Below are positions 57,421-64,000 of a DNA stretch of 64,000 bases, piece after piece. Within the stretch, counting starts at the first letter, position 1; each line of letters opens with the position of its first letter. Both the position numbers and the translations under genes were made by a program. The notes beneath the pieces are model-generated. The model was not told where the DNA came from. It saw only the letters and a list, made by a program, of their open reading frames with translations, and searched no databases. The stretch lies in the NCBI GenBank assembly GCA_006226595.1, contig SBGP01000046.1:1-64000 (forward strand), read 5' to 3'. The DNA is from Deltaproteobacteria bacterium (GTDB taxonomy: Bacteria > Myxococcota_A > UBA796 > GCA-2862545).

Positions 57421-59109
57421 GTGGGCAAAGACTTCCAGCTGATCGAACCCCTGCACCGCCTGCTGCGTCGCCAAGCACTGCGCGCGGGCGTGGACCTCGA
57501 CGACCTGGACCCCGCGGTCGCAGCCCTCCTGCTCGATGTGAGCAGGTCCTATGAGCAATCCGAGGCGGACCGTGCGCTGGCCGATCGGGTCCATCACCTG
57601 GCACAGCAGGAGCTCGAGCTCGTCCACGAGCGCAGCAGTGAGCGGTTCACGCGGCTCGAGAGCGTGTTGTCCACGCTTGCCGAAGGCATCGCGCACATCG
57701 ATGCCAAGGGTCGCATCACGTTCGCGAACCGGGCCTTTCGGGAGTTTGCGTGTCGCGGTGACGTCGAGGGGCAGCGCCTGCTCGAGGTCCTCTCCTTTCT
57801 CGATGCCGACGGCCGCCGAGTCCACGAACTGCCCGACCAGCTGCATGGCTTCATCGAGCCGCCGATGGGCATGCCGGTCCGGGTCATGGTGAGTCGCACC
57901 GAGGTCGAGGGCGGCTCGGTTGTGGCGATTCTCGACGTGCAGGAGGAGTGGTCCGCGTGGCGCGCTGCGGAGCGCGCGGCCCTGGAGAGCGAGCGCGCGC
58001 AAGCCGCGGATGCCGCCAAGTCGAGCTTCCTCGCGAGCCTCAGCCACGAGTTCCGGACGCCGCTGAACGGTGTCGTGGTACTCGCCCAGCTCTTCGCGGA
58101 GGACACGACGCTCTCCGAGGAGCAGCGGGAGCGCGCCGAGGTGCTGCGGGCGAGTGGCGAGGCCCTGCTCGCGCTTGTCGGCGACGTGCTCGATCTCTCG
58201 CGCATCGAGAGTGGTCGGGTCGAGGTCGAGGCCGTCCCCACGCTGGTGGCGGACTTCGTGCGCGAGGTCTCCGTCGTGTTCGGGCTTCACGCGGATTCAA
58301 AGGAGCTCGCGTTCGTCGTCGAGGTGGATCCCTCCGTTCCGCCGGCGTTGATGCTCGATCGAGACCACGTGAGGCAGGTGATGATCAACCTGCTGGGCAA
58401 CGCGCTGAAGTTCACGAGTGAGGGAACGGTCTCGCTCCGGGCGCGGTGGGACGTCGGCTCGCTGGTGCTCGAGGTGCGAGACACGGGGCCCGGGATTCCC
58501 GAGGACCGACTCGAGGCCATCCTCGAGCCCTTCACCCAGGTCAGCCGAGCTGTGACCCGGCAGCACGGCGGCACGGGGCTAGGGCTCGCGATCAGCCTGG
58601 GGCTCGTGCAGGCGATGGGCGGCAACCTCAGCATCGCGTCCACGGTGGGGGAGGGGTCGACGTTCACCGTCGTGCTTCCCGCCGAGGCGTGTGACGCACC
58701 GGACATCAATGCGACCACGCTGGTCCCGGGGACCGGGATGCGCGTGCTGCTCGTCGACGACAACCCCGTGAACCGCCTCGTCGCCAAGGCCATGCTCAAG
58801 CCCGCGGGGCTCGAGATCGTCGAGGCCGAGGATGCGGAGGCGGCGCTCGCGCTCGCGCTCGACGACTTCGATCTGGTGCTTCTCGATGTGCACCTGCCCG
58901 GCATGTCCGGACTCGAAGCGGCGCAGATCATGAAGGAACGCGGGGTGACGGCGCACATCGTCGCGGTGACCGCGAACGCGACGACCGAGATGCGAGACCT
59001 CTGCGTGAGTGCGGGTATGGACGGCTTTCTCACCAAGCCGCTCCGGCGTGAGCAGGTGACCACCATCCTCGCCGAGGCCGCGGCGGCGCGCGAGCTCTTC
59101 GCACCGTGA
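57421..59109 (+). CDS. Hybrid sensor histidine kinase with PAS-like and receiver domains
   Basis: A 562-residue cytoplasmic hybrid kinase. An N-terminal helical region (1-75) is followed by a PAS-like domain (~78-190, LSTLAEGIAHIDAKGRITF). The phosphoacceptor H209 lies in SHEFRTPLN. The ATPase domain has N box NLLGNALKFT, G1 DTGPGIPED, F box and G2 GGTGLGLAIS. The C-terminal receiver has LVDDN and phospho-site D489 (LLDVHLPGMSG), with a conserved K in TKPL. No membrane segment is seen, so it senses an internal cue. GTG 57421 has a weak Shine-Dalgarno. It may be read through from argB, but a functional link is unproven. Confidence 0.92.
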   Translation: MGKDFQLIEPLHRLLRRQALRAGVDLDDLDPAVAALLLDVSRSYEQSEADRALADRVHHLAQQELELVHERSSERFTRLESVLSTLAEGIAHIDAKGRITFANRAFREFACRGDVEGQRLLEVLSFLDADGRRVHELPDQLHGFIEPPMGMPVRVMVSRTEVEGGSVVAILDVQEEWSAWRAAERAALESERAQAADAAKSSFLASLSHEFRTPLNGVVVLAQLFAEDTTLSEEQRERAEVLRASGEALLALVGDVLDLSRIESGRVEVEAVPTLVADFVREVSVVFGLHADSKELAFVVEVDPSVPPALMLDRDHVRQVMINLLGNALKFTSEGTVSLRARWDVGSLVLEVRDTGPGIPEDRLEAILEPFTQVSRAVTRQHGGTGLGLAISLGLVQAMGGNLSIASTVGEGSTFTVVLPAEACDAPDINATTLVPGTGMRVLLVDDNPVNRLVAKAMLKPAGLEIVEAEDAEAALALALDDFDLVLLDVHLPGMSGLEAAQIMKERGVTAHIVAVTANATTEMRDLCVSAGMDGFLTKPLRREQVTTILAEAAAARELFAP

Positions 59110-59136
59110 TACGCGTGCCTCCTGAATGGAGGACAC

Positions 59137-59487
59137 ATGCTCACGGTGTTTGGCATCCCGAACTGCGGCACGGTGAAGAAGGCGCGTTCCTGGCTCGACG
59201 CGCGCGGCGTGGACTACACCTTCGTGGACTTCCGCAAGACCCCGCCTCCGGCCGAGCAGGTCGCAGGCTGGGTCGACGCGCTGGGCTCGGCGAAGATGCG
59301 GAATACGAGCGGCGGCTCGTACCGAGCCCTCCCCGAGGACAAGAAGAGCTGGGACGACGCCCGCTGGAAGGCGGCGTTCGCGGGTGACCCGATGCTCATC
59401 AAGCGTCCGCTGATCGAGAAGGACGGCGTGGCCGTGCTGGCGGGCTTCCGCGGCAGCGACGACGATCTCGCGGCCACGCTGCTCTGA
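59137..59487 (+). CDS. ArsC/Spx-family (YffB-like) thiol protein
   Basis: A 116-residue thioredoxin-fold protein with the family opening FGIPNCGTVKKARSWL (Cys10), VDFRKTP and the end IKRPLIEKDGVAVLAGF. Members include arsenate reductases and Spx-type regulators; with a single Cys10 and the RNTSG loop this is nearest to the YffB group, whose substrate is unknown. ATG 59137 follows GGAGGAC. The stop abuts the stop of the convergent gene directly. Confidence 0.9.
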   Translation: MLTVFGIPNCGTVKKARSWLDARGVDYTFVDFRKTPPPAEQVAGWVDALGSAKMRNTSGGSYRALPEDKKSWDDARWKAAFAGDPMLIKRPLIEKDGVAVLAGFRGSDDDLAATLL

Positions 59488-60027
59488 TCAGCGCTTCACG
59501 GTGAGGCCTAGGCCCACCTGGCCGGCGAAGCTGGCGGGGATGCCCGGGGAGAGCACCGTGCCGGTGGCGCCGCGCAGTCCGAGGGCGACGTTCCCGAAGC
59601 GCGGGCCGACGAAGGTCTCGACGAGCAGGGGGACACGCGCGGTCCAGCCTCCGACGAAGGTCATCGCGAAGGGAATCGCGGGCCCGATGGTCCAGCCGAA
59701 GCGCTCTCCGCGGTAGCCGCCGTGAAGGGCGAGTACTGCGGTCACGTAGGGCAGTGGCCGGGCGAGTCCCATGCCGAAGCCAAAGGCCCCGTGGAGGTCC
59801 GCGCCCCAGCCATCCGGCTTGCCGAGCGGGCGGCGCTCCACCGCGGTGAGCTCGACGGCGCCGAGGTCCGTACGCAAGCTGGCGGCCACCCCGAAGTCGT
59901 CAAGGAACCACACGACGGCGCTCGTCTCCGGCGTGCCGACGTGAATGGCGAAGTCGCCCTGGAGGGGCTCGCGTGCGGCGATCGGGTCGGCCAGGGCCGT
60001 AGACAGGACGAGGGCGAGGAGGGTCAC
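59488..60027 (-). CDS. Secreted beta-barrel-like envelope protein
   Basis: A 179-residue protein with a signal peptide (MTLLALVLSTALA). Alternating Gly/aromatic strands follow (HGAFGFGMGLARPLPYV, LALHGGYRGERFGW, FAMTFVGGWTARVPLL), ending GQVGLGLTVKR. This is the look of a small outer-membrane barrel or a YadA/OmpX-like surface protein. GTG 60027 overlaps the stop of the hydrolase gene as GTGA, so the two form an operon. Function unknown. Confidence 0.75.
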   Translation of the reverse strand: MTLLALVLSTALADPIAAREPLQGDFAIHVGTPETSAVVWFLDDFGVAASLRTDLGAVELTAVERRPLGKPDGWGADLHGAFGFGMGLARPLPYVTAVLALHGGYRGERFGWTIGPAIPFAMTFVGGWTARVPLLVETFVGPRFGNVALGLRGATGTVLSPGIPASFAGQVGLGLTVKR

Positions 60028-60869
60028 GGGTTCCACTCCACGTTCGGGAAGGTGCCGTCGGCGAGAGCCTGGGCGGCGTCGGCATCGCCGCCGATCTCCG
60101 CGTCGAGCCAGGTGTCGAGCACGAACAGGGCGTCCACGCGGGTCTGCGCATCGGGCCGTGTGGCGACGCCGTCTCGTGACAGCTCGCCTTCGCTCGGGTC
60201 GTCCGTCCACGCGTAGTGGTTCATGCCGTCGATGCGAGCGAAGTTGGCCGGCACGTCGAAGCGGTCGACGGCGGCTCGCGCTTCGCTCTCGTCACCGCCG
60301 TCCTCGGAGCCCCACAGGGAGAGCAGGCTGCCCTCGGTGCGCTGCTCGACGGGCGTGAAGCCGGCGGGGAACGAGGCGAGGAGCGCCAGGCCGGCGTAGC
60401 GGTCGTCTCGGGCCCAGAGGCCGCTCGCAATCACCCCGCCCAGCGAGTGGCCCATGGTTGCCCACGGCGCGGCTTCGTCCACGCGGTCGCCCAGCTCGCG
60501 GCGGAGCAGGTCTTCGACGGCGAGGTCGCTGTTGCCGCTCTGGGTGATGGCGAGGTCACCGTCGTGCTCGGCGAGGACCACCGCGTAGCCTCGGGAGGCC
60601 ATGTGCGCGGCAATCCAGTGGTACCGGGCGTCGTCGACCAGGCCGCCGTGGACGAAGGTCACCAGCGGGTACGGGGCCTCGCCTCCGGTGGGGGTGACGA
60701 ACGCGTAGTGCAGTCGCTCGGTCACCCGGGCCTGGGTGTCGATCTCGTAGAGGTCGGCGCCAAGCGGGCCGCGTGCGCCGCTCGTGCCGTCCGCATCGGG
60801 GTCCTCTGGGAGGAGCTCCGATGGCGTGAGCGAGCAGGCCGTGAGGGCGAGCAGGGTCAGGAAGCGCAT
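60024..60869 (-). CDS. Alpha/beta hydrolase lipoprotein (chlorophyllase/PAF-acetylhydrolase-like)
   Basis: A 281-residue alpha/beta hydrolase anchored by a lipoprotein signal (MRFLTLLALTAC, Cys12). The nucleophile elbow is GHSLGG, preceded by the oxyanion strand VTFVHGGLVDDARYHW. The catalytic His is probably in GMNHYAW; the Asp is not identified with certainty. Relatives hydrolyse short acyl esters. ATG 60869 is chosen because it starts the signal. It is the first gene of a two-gene minus operon, divergent from the TMEM43-family gene. Confidence 0.85.
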   Translation of the reverse strand: MRFLTLLALTACSLTPSELLPEDPDADGTSGARGPLGADLYEIDTQARVTERLHYAFVTPTGGEAPYPLVTFVHGGLVDDARYHWIAAHMASRGYAVVLAEHDGDLAITQSGNSDLAVEDLLRRELGDRVDEAAPWATMGHSLGGVIASGLWARDDRYAGLALLASFPAGFTPVEQRTEGSLLSLWGSEDGGDESEARAAVDRFDVPANFARIDGMNHYAWTDDPSEGELSRDGVATRPDAQTRVDALFVLDTWLDAEIGGDADAAQALADGTFPNVEWNP

Positions 60870-60964
60870 GCCCGTCGGTATCTCGCCACCGGATTTGCGA
60901 GGTGCATCGCGCCGTTGCTCCCACCGCGCTACGCTTGCCCTGGATTCCGCCGCTGCACTGGCGA

Positions 60965-60982
60965 CCTCCGCCCACGCGGAGG
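60965..60982 (+). other. Leader hairpin before the TMEM43-family gene
   Basis: CCTCCGC (60965-60971), loop CCAC, GCGGAGG (60976-60982) form a perfect 7-bp stem followed by CCTTTCTT and then the GGAGG Shine-Dalgarno at 60991. Its place in the leader suggests attenuation or transcript protection. Confidence 0.45.
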
Positions 60983-61004
60983 CCTTTCTTGGAGGTTTCA
61001 CCCC

Positions 61005-62207
61005 ATGTCCGACTCGGTCACCGAAGTCACTACAGAGGGCTTCTTTTCCAAGCTCATGGAGAGCATCAAGGGCGTGCTCTTCGGGCTCTTGCTGTTCATC
61101 GTCGCGTTCCCCTGCCTGATCTGGAACGAGTGGAGCGCGGTCAACCGCTACCAGACGCTCGCCATGGGCCAGGCGGCCGCCATCGAGGTCTCCGCCGACA
61201 CGGTCGACGGGGGCAACGAGGGCAAGCTCGTGCACCTCTCGGGCAAGGCGACCACCGACGAGACGCTCACGGACGTGCAGTTCGGCGTCTCCGAGAACGC
61301 GATCAAGCTCGATCGCGAGGTCGAGATGTACCAGTGGGTGCAGCACGAGGAGAAGAAGTCGGAGAAGAAGGTCGGCGGCAAGACCGAGACCACCACGACC
61401 TACACCTGGTCGAAGGAGTGGAAGGGCTCGCTGGTCAGCTCGTCGAGCTTCAAGGCGAAGGTCGACCCGGTCACCAAGGAAGCCCTGGTGAACCCGTCGG
61501 CCATGCCGTACGAGGACGCGGACTTCGCGGCCAAGAAGGTGACGGTGGGCGCGTTCGACCTGTCGGTTGGCCTCGTGAACCGGCTCACGGCCTGGGAGGA
61601 CCGCACCGTCAGTGCGGATGACCTCGCGGTCGCCCCCGACGCGGTCAAGGGCAGCCTGCAGGTGCACGATGGCGGCTACTACCTCGGCGCCAACCCTTCG
61701 AGCCCGTCCATTGGTGACGTGCGCATCAAGTACCGCATGGTGAAGCCGGCGGTGGTCACCGTCGTCGCTGCCCAGAAGAACAAGACCCTGGACGCCTGGG
61801 AGTCTCCCGGTGGAACCGGCAGCATCGCCGAGCTTCGCGCGGGGACTCTCTCCAAGGACGAGATGTTCGAGGCGGCGGTCAGCGACCGTGCGCTGATGAG
61901 CTGGATCATTCGCTTCGGCGGCTTCCTGGCGATGTTCTTCGGCATCACCATGATCCTGCGGCCGTTCGTGGTCCTTGGCGACGTCATTCCGTTCGTCGGC
62001 AACTTCTTGGCGATGGGCTCGGCCATCCTCGGGTTCTTCCTCGCCGCGATCCTGTCGCTGGGCACGATCGCCATCGGCTGGATCATCGCTCGTCCGATCC
62101 TCGGCATGGTGCTGTGCTCGATCACCGTGCTCCTGTTCGGTGCGATGGTCGCCGGCGCCTTCACGCTGGGTCGCGCGCGCATGAAGGCCCGCGAGGCGGC
62201 CGCCTAG
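61005..62207 (+). CDS. TMEM43-family membrane protein
   Basis: A 400-residue protein of the TMEM43 (LUMA/DUF1625) family, found from bacteria to animals. One N-terminal membrane helix (~20-43, KGVLFGLLLFIVAFPCLIWNE) leads to a large soluble domain (~45-295). That domain has the family pattern NEWSAVNRYQTL, AVNPSAMPYED-like and YLG..P..P.IGDVRI. Four closely spaced C-terminal helices follow (~300-395). The soluble domain should lie in the periplasm. The bacterial role is unknown. GGAGG precedes ATG 61005; a leader hairpin and a downstream terminator make it a single-gene unit. Confidence 0.9.
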   Translation: MSDSVTEVTTEGFFSKLMESIKGVLFGLLLFIVAFPCLIWNEWSAVNRYQTLAMGQAAAIEVSADTVDGGNEGKLVHLSGKATTDETLTDVQFGVSENAIKLDREVEMYQWVQHEEKKSEKKVGGKTETTTTYTWSKEWKGSLVSSSSFKAKVDPVTKEALVNPSAMPYEDADFAAKKVTVGAFDLSVGLVNRLTAWEDRTVSADDLAVAPDAVKGSLQVHDGGYYLGANPSSPSIGDVRIKYRMVKPAVVTVVAAQKNKTLDAWESPGGTGSIAELRAGTLSKDEMFEAAVSDRALMSWIIRFGGFLAMFFGITMILRPFVVLGDVIPFVGNFLAMGSAILGFFLAAILSLGTIAIGWIIARPILGMVLCSITVLLFGAMVAGAFTLGRARMKAREAAA

Positions 62208-62226
62208 CGGCTCGCTTCGAGGTCTC

Positions 62227-62254
62227 GAGGGCTCGCGGTTCGCCGCGGGCCCTC
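62227..62254. terminator. Strong UUCG-loop hairpin between convergent genes
   Basis: GAGGGCTCGCGG (62227-62238) pairs with CCGCGGGCCCTC (62243-62254) with one wobble and a TTCG tetraloop. TGTGTTTG follows on the plus strand. It lies between the TMEM43 stop and the ABC ATPase stop and could serve both genes. Confidence 0.7.
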
Positions 62255-62267
62255 TGTGTTTGTGGGG

Positions 62268-63188
62268 TCAGCGCCCGGCGTCTTCGATGAAGGTGCGCTC
62301 GAGGCTCTGACCGCGACGCACCTCGCGAATCGCGATGCCGTGCTCGGCGAGCACCCGCGCGATGCGAAGCGACGATGCGTCGAGATCGCCCTCCGGACCC
62401 GCTGTCTCGTGGAGTTCTCGCCCCTCGATCGAGAAGCGGTGGGCGGGCACGGCCGAAGTGATCGCGTCCAGTGGCAGGTCGCCCGGGCCGAGTCGCCACA
62501 CCGCGCGGCTGCTGCGACCCGTGACCTCGGCGACGGTGCCCTGGCGGATGCAGCGGCCGTGGTCGACCATGACCACCCAGTCGCAGAGTCGCTCCAGCTC
62601 GTCGAGGTTGTGGGACGAGATGATCAGCGTGCGCTGTCCGCGTGCATCGGCGAGGACCTCGCGCAGGGACTGCGCCTGGACCGGGTCGAGCCCCGCCGTC
62701 GGTTCGTCGAGGAGCACGAGCTCGGGACGTCCCGCGAGCGCACTGGCGACGGCCACGCGGCGACGCATGCCGTGGGAGAGTGTGCCGATGCGCTTGTCTC
62801 GTCGATCGGTGAGGCGAACCATGTCGAGCGCGTCACTCGCTGCACGGCGAGCCTCGGCGCCGGAAAGGCCCCCGAGCTGCGCGAGGTGGGTGACGAGCTC
62901 TCTCGGTGTGTGCTGGTTGCCCAGGTCGGCGTCCTGCGGGAGGACCTGCAGGCGGCCCTTGAGCGCGAAGGGCTCGAAGCCCTCGTGCCCGAGGATGGCG
63001 AAGCGGCCGCTGTCGGGACGCAGGTAGCCGCTGACCACCGAGAAAGTGGTGGTCTTGCCCGCGCCATTCGGCCCGACGAAGCCGCAGATCGCCCCTTTGG
63101 GCACGCGGAAGGAGAGGTCGTCGAGAGCCTTCACGCCGCGGCGTCCGTAGCGCTTGGAGACCTGCTCGAACACGAGGGCGTCGCTCAC
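62268..63188 (-). CDS. ABC transporter ATP-binding protein
   Basis: A 306-residue ABC ATPase of the CcmA/NatA exporter type. Walker A GPNGAGKTT, Q-loop LPQDADLG, Walker B LVLLDEPTAGLDP and H-loop IISSHNLDE are intact. The signature reads LSHGMRRR in place of LSGGQ, an allowed variant in this subgroup. A C-terminal ~80-residue extension follows (AVWRLGPGDLPLD and on). GTG 63188 follows GGAGGGACC and overlaps the permease stop (GTGA). With the permease it forms an exporter or bacteriocin/antibiotic-type efflux system; the substrate is unknown. Confidence 0.93.
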   Translation of the reverse strand: MSDALVFEQVSKRYGRRGVKALDDLSFRVPKGAICGFVGPNGAGKTTTFSVVSGYLRPDSGRFAILGHEGFEPFALKGRLQVLPQDADLGNQHTPRELVTHLAQLGGLSGAEARRAASDALDMVRLTDRRDKRIGTLSHGMRRRVAVASALAGRPELVLLDEPTAGLDPVQAQSLREVLADARGQRTLIISSHNLDELERLCDWVVMVDHGRCIRQGTVAEVTGRSSRAVWRLGPGDLPLDAITSAVPAHRFSIEGRELHETAGPEGDLDASSLRIARVLAEHGIAIREVRRGQSLERTFIEDAGR

Positions 63189-64000
63189 AGGTCCCTCCGC
63201 GCAAAGCGCACGAAGCCGAGTCCGACCGCGCACAGGGAGAGGGCGATGTACACCAGCCCCGAGATCAGCCACTCGTTCGGCGTCCACAGTCCTTGAAGCC
63301 AGCCCTGGGGGAGGACCTGGAGCACCAGGTCGCACAGCCAGCCCCAGGAGGTGTCGCGGAACTCCCGGGCCAGCCCGAAGGCGATCCAGCTGCCGGCGGT
63401 GCTCCCGACTGCGAGCACGCGGGCCCAGTTCGGCGACGCCGTGAGCTGTGAGAACGCGACGCCGAGGCCGATGAACGGCAGTCCGAACAGCCAGGCCCGC
63501 AGGCCCAGAGCGGCGAGGCCCGTCGCGAGGAATACCGGGTCGTTGCCGACCATCTGGGTCATGCCCACGAGCCAGGCCCCGGACAGCCCGCAGATCGCGG
63601 CGATGCCGGTGAGCCCGACCTGGCCGAAGAAGCGTCCGAGTACGAGCTCGGCACGTCCGGTGCGCAGGGCCTCGAAGCGCAGCGCACGCGTGCTCATGTC
63701 GATGGAGATGCACTCGGCGGAGGCGCTGGTCGCGAGAAAAGGCAGCAGCAGGATGCCGATCCACAGCCCCCACACGGCCAGCAGGGGCCAGGTGAGCAGG
63801 TACTCCACCGCGTCAGGGGTGCCACTCATCTCGCGGATCATGCGCTGGAGCTCGCCGTTGTCCATGAGCTCGTCCATCATGGCGCCGGGCTTCTCGGTCA
63901 TCGGCACGCCGAGGGTCTCGGCGAGGCCAGCCTCGATGAACCACAGGATGCGCACGTAGATGTAGGTCGCGCCGGAGAGCGCGATCACGTAGAGCACCGC
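63185..64000 (-). CDS. ABC transporter permease (5' end outside window)
   Basis: 271 residues are visible and the frame is still open at the window edge, so the start is missing. About six membrane helices can be seen (LLTWPLLAVWGLWIGILLLPF, GQVGLTGIAAICGLSGAWLVG, GLAALGLRAWLFGLPFIGLGV, LISGLVYIALSLCAVGLGF and others) with the CSIDMSTRALRFEAL-like cytoplasmic loop (here CISIDMSTRALRFEALRTG) typical of ABC-2 exporters. It sits upstream of and overlaps the ATP-binding subunit gene. Confidence 0.85.
   Translation of the reverse strand, partial: AVLYVIALSGATYIYVRILWFIEAGLAETLGVPMTEKPGAMMDELMDNGELQRMIREMSGTPDAVEYLLTWPLLAVWGLWIGILLLPFLATSASAECISIDMSTRALRFEALRTGRAELVLGRFFGQVGLTGIAAICGLSGAWLVGMTQMVGNDPVFLATGLAALGLRAWLFGLPFIGLGVAFSQLTASPNWARVLAVGSTAGSWIAFGLAREFRDTSWGWLCDLVLQVLPQGWLQGLWTPNEWLISGLVYIALSLCAVGLGFVRFARRDL

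Overview
The window is very GC-rich, gene-dense DNA from a Gram-negative bacterium that looks like a member of the Myxococcota (old Deltaproteobacteria). The evidence is indirect: at least eight predicted lipoproteins, secreted proteins full of Asp-rich DxDGDG calcium-type repeats, two C-terminal tails of the Cys / hydrophobic / Arg-cluster kind (MYXO-CTERM-like), an FHA-domain sigma54 activator, a soluble-type Ser/Thr kinase and a tandem-fused UvrA. No rRNA, tRNA, CRISPR array or insertion sequence was seen. This is chromosomal housekeeping plus lineage-specific envelope genes.

Layout. 1-1005: 3' end of a tail-fibre-like repeat protein and a small, perhaps frameshifted, lipoprotein. 1141-6795: double-length UvrA. 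6958-11370: lipoprotein, nitrilase-family amidohydrolase, M1 aminopeptidase with HEAT repeats, DUF2505-like protein. 11477-20178: three surface proteins (subtilase-like protein with FG-GAP repeats and a damaged active site, a large DxDGDG-repeat protein, an ASH-domain lipoprotein). 20265-22744: an HTTM (gamma-carboxylase-like) membrane protein with its usual C-terminal piece encoded by a separate upstream gene, then a lipoprotein. 22747-25134: a low-complexity protein built on VDRxPPR motifs. 25189-31161: tyrS, protein kinase, thioredoxin-fold lipoprotein, TPR/NTPase protein. 31268-36287: lipoprotein - MoxR - DUF58 - transglutaminase operon, then a CusF/SCO copper lipoprotein. 36597-41107 (minus): Ig-like protein, single-pass Pro-rich protein, M28 peptidase. 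41191-44165: degenerate sulfatase-like membrane protein and xseA. 44170-48532 (minus): HtrA protease, lipoprotein, PlsB acyltransferase and a small membrane protein. 48728-51630: lipoprotein, FHA-sigma54 activator with its own -24/-12 promoter and upstream dyads, and an iodotyrosine-deiodinase-like nitroreductase. 51684-57404: an AT-rich ArgR operator region followed by argR, a P-loop gene of unknown function, argC, argD, a carbamoyltransferase and argB. 57421-64000: hybrid histidine kinase, ArsC/Spx-like protein, envelope proteins, TMEM43-family protein and an ABC exporter cut by the window end.

The most striking region is the arginine cluster. The carbamoyltransferase resembles the Bacteroides N-succinylornithine enzyme rather than classical OTCase, and no argA, argJ or argE is present. 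A P-loop protein of unknown function sits at the head of the operon, a natural candidate for the missing acylation or deacylation step. Second is the FHA activator at 49205-50809, whose upstream region carries a near-consensus sigma54 promoter and spaced CGTCG-N5-CGACG dyads, which suggests an autoregulated phosphorylation-responsive switch.

Most genes are packed with ATGA, GTGA or TGATG overlaps, so operon calls are firm. Start codons are less certain: TTG starts are used (737, 31161, 37667), and two genes (26447 plus strand, 41107 minus strand) have a strong GAGGAGG Shine-Dalgarno in front of CTG and no better start.
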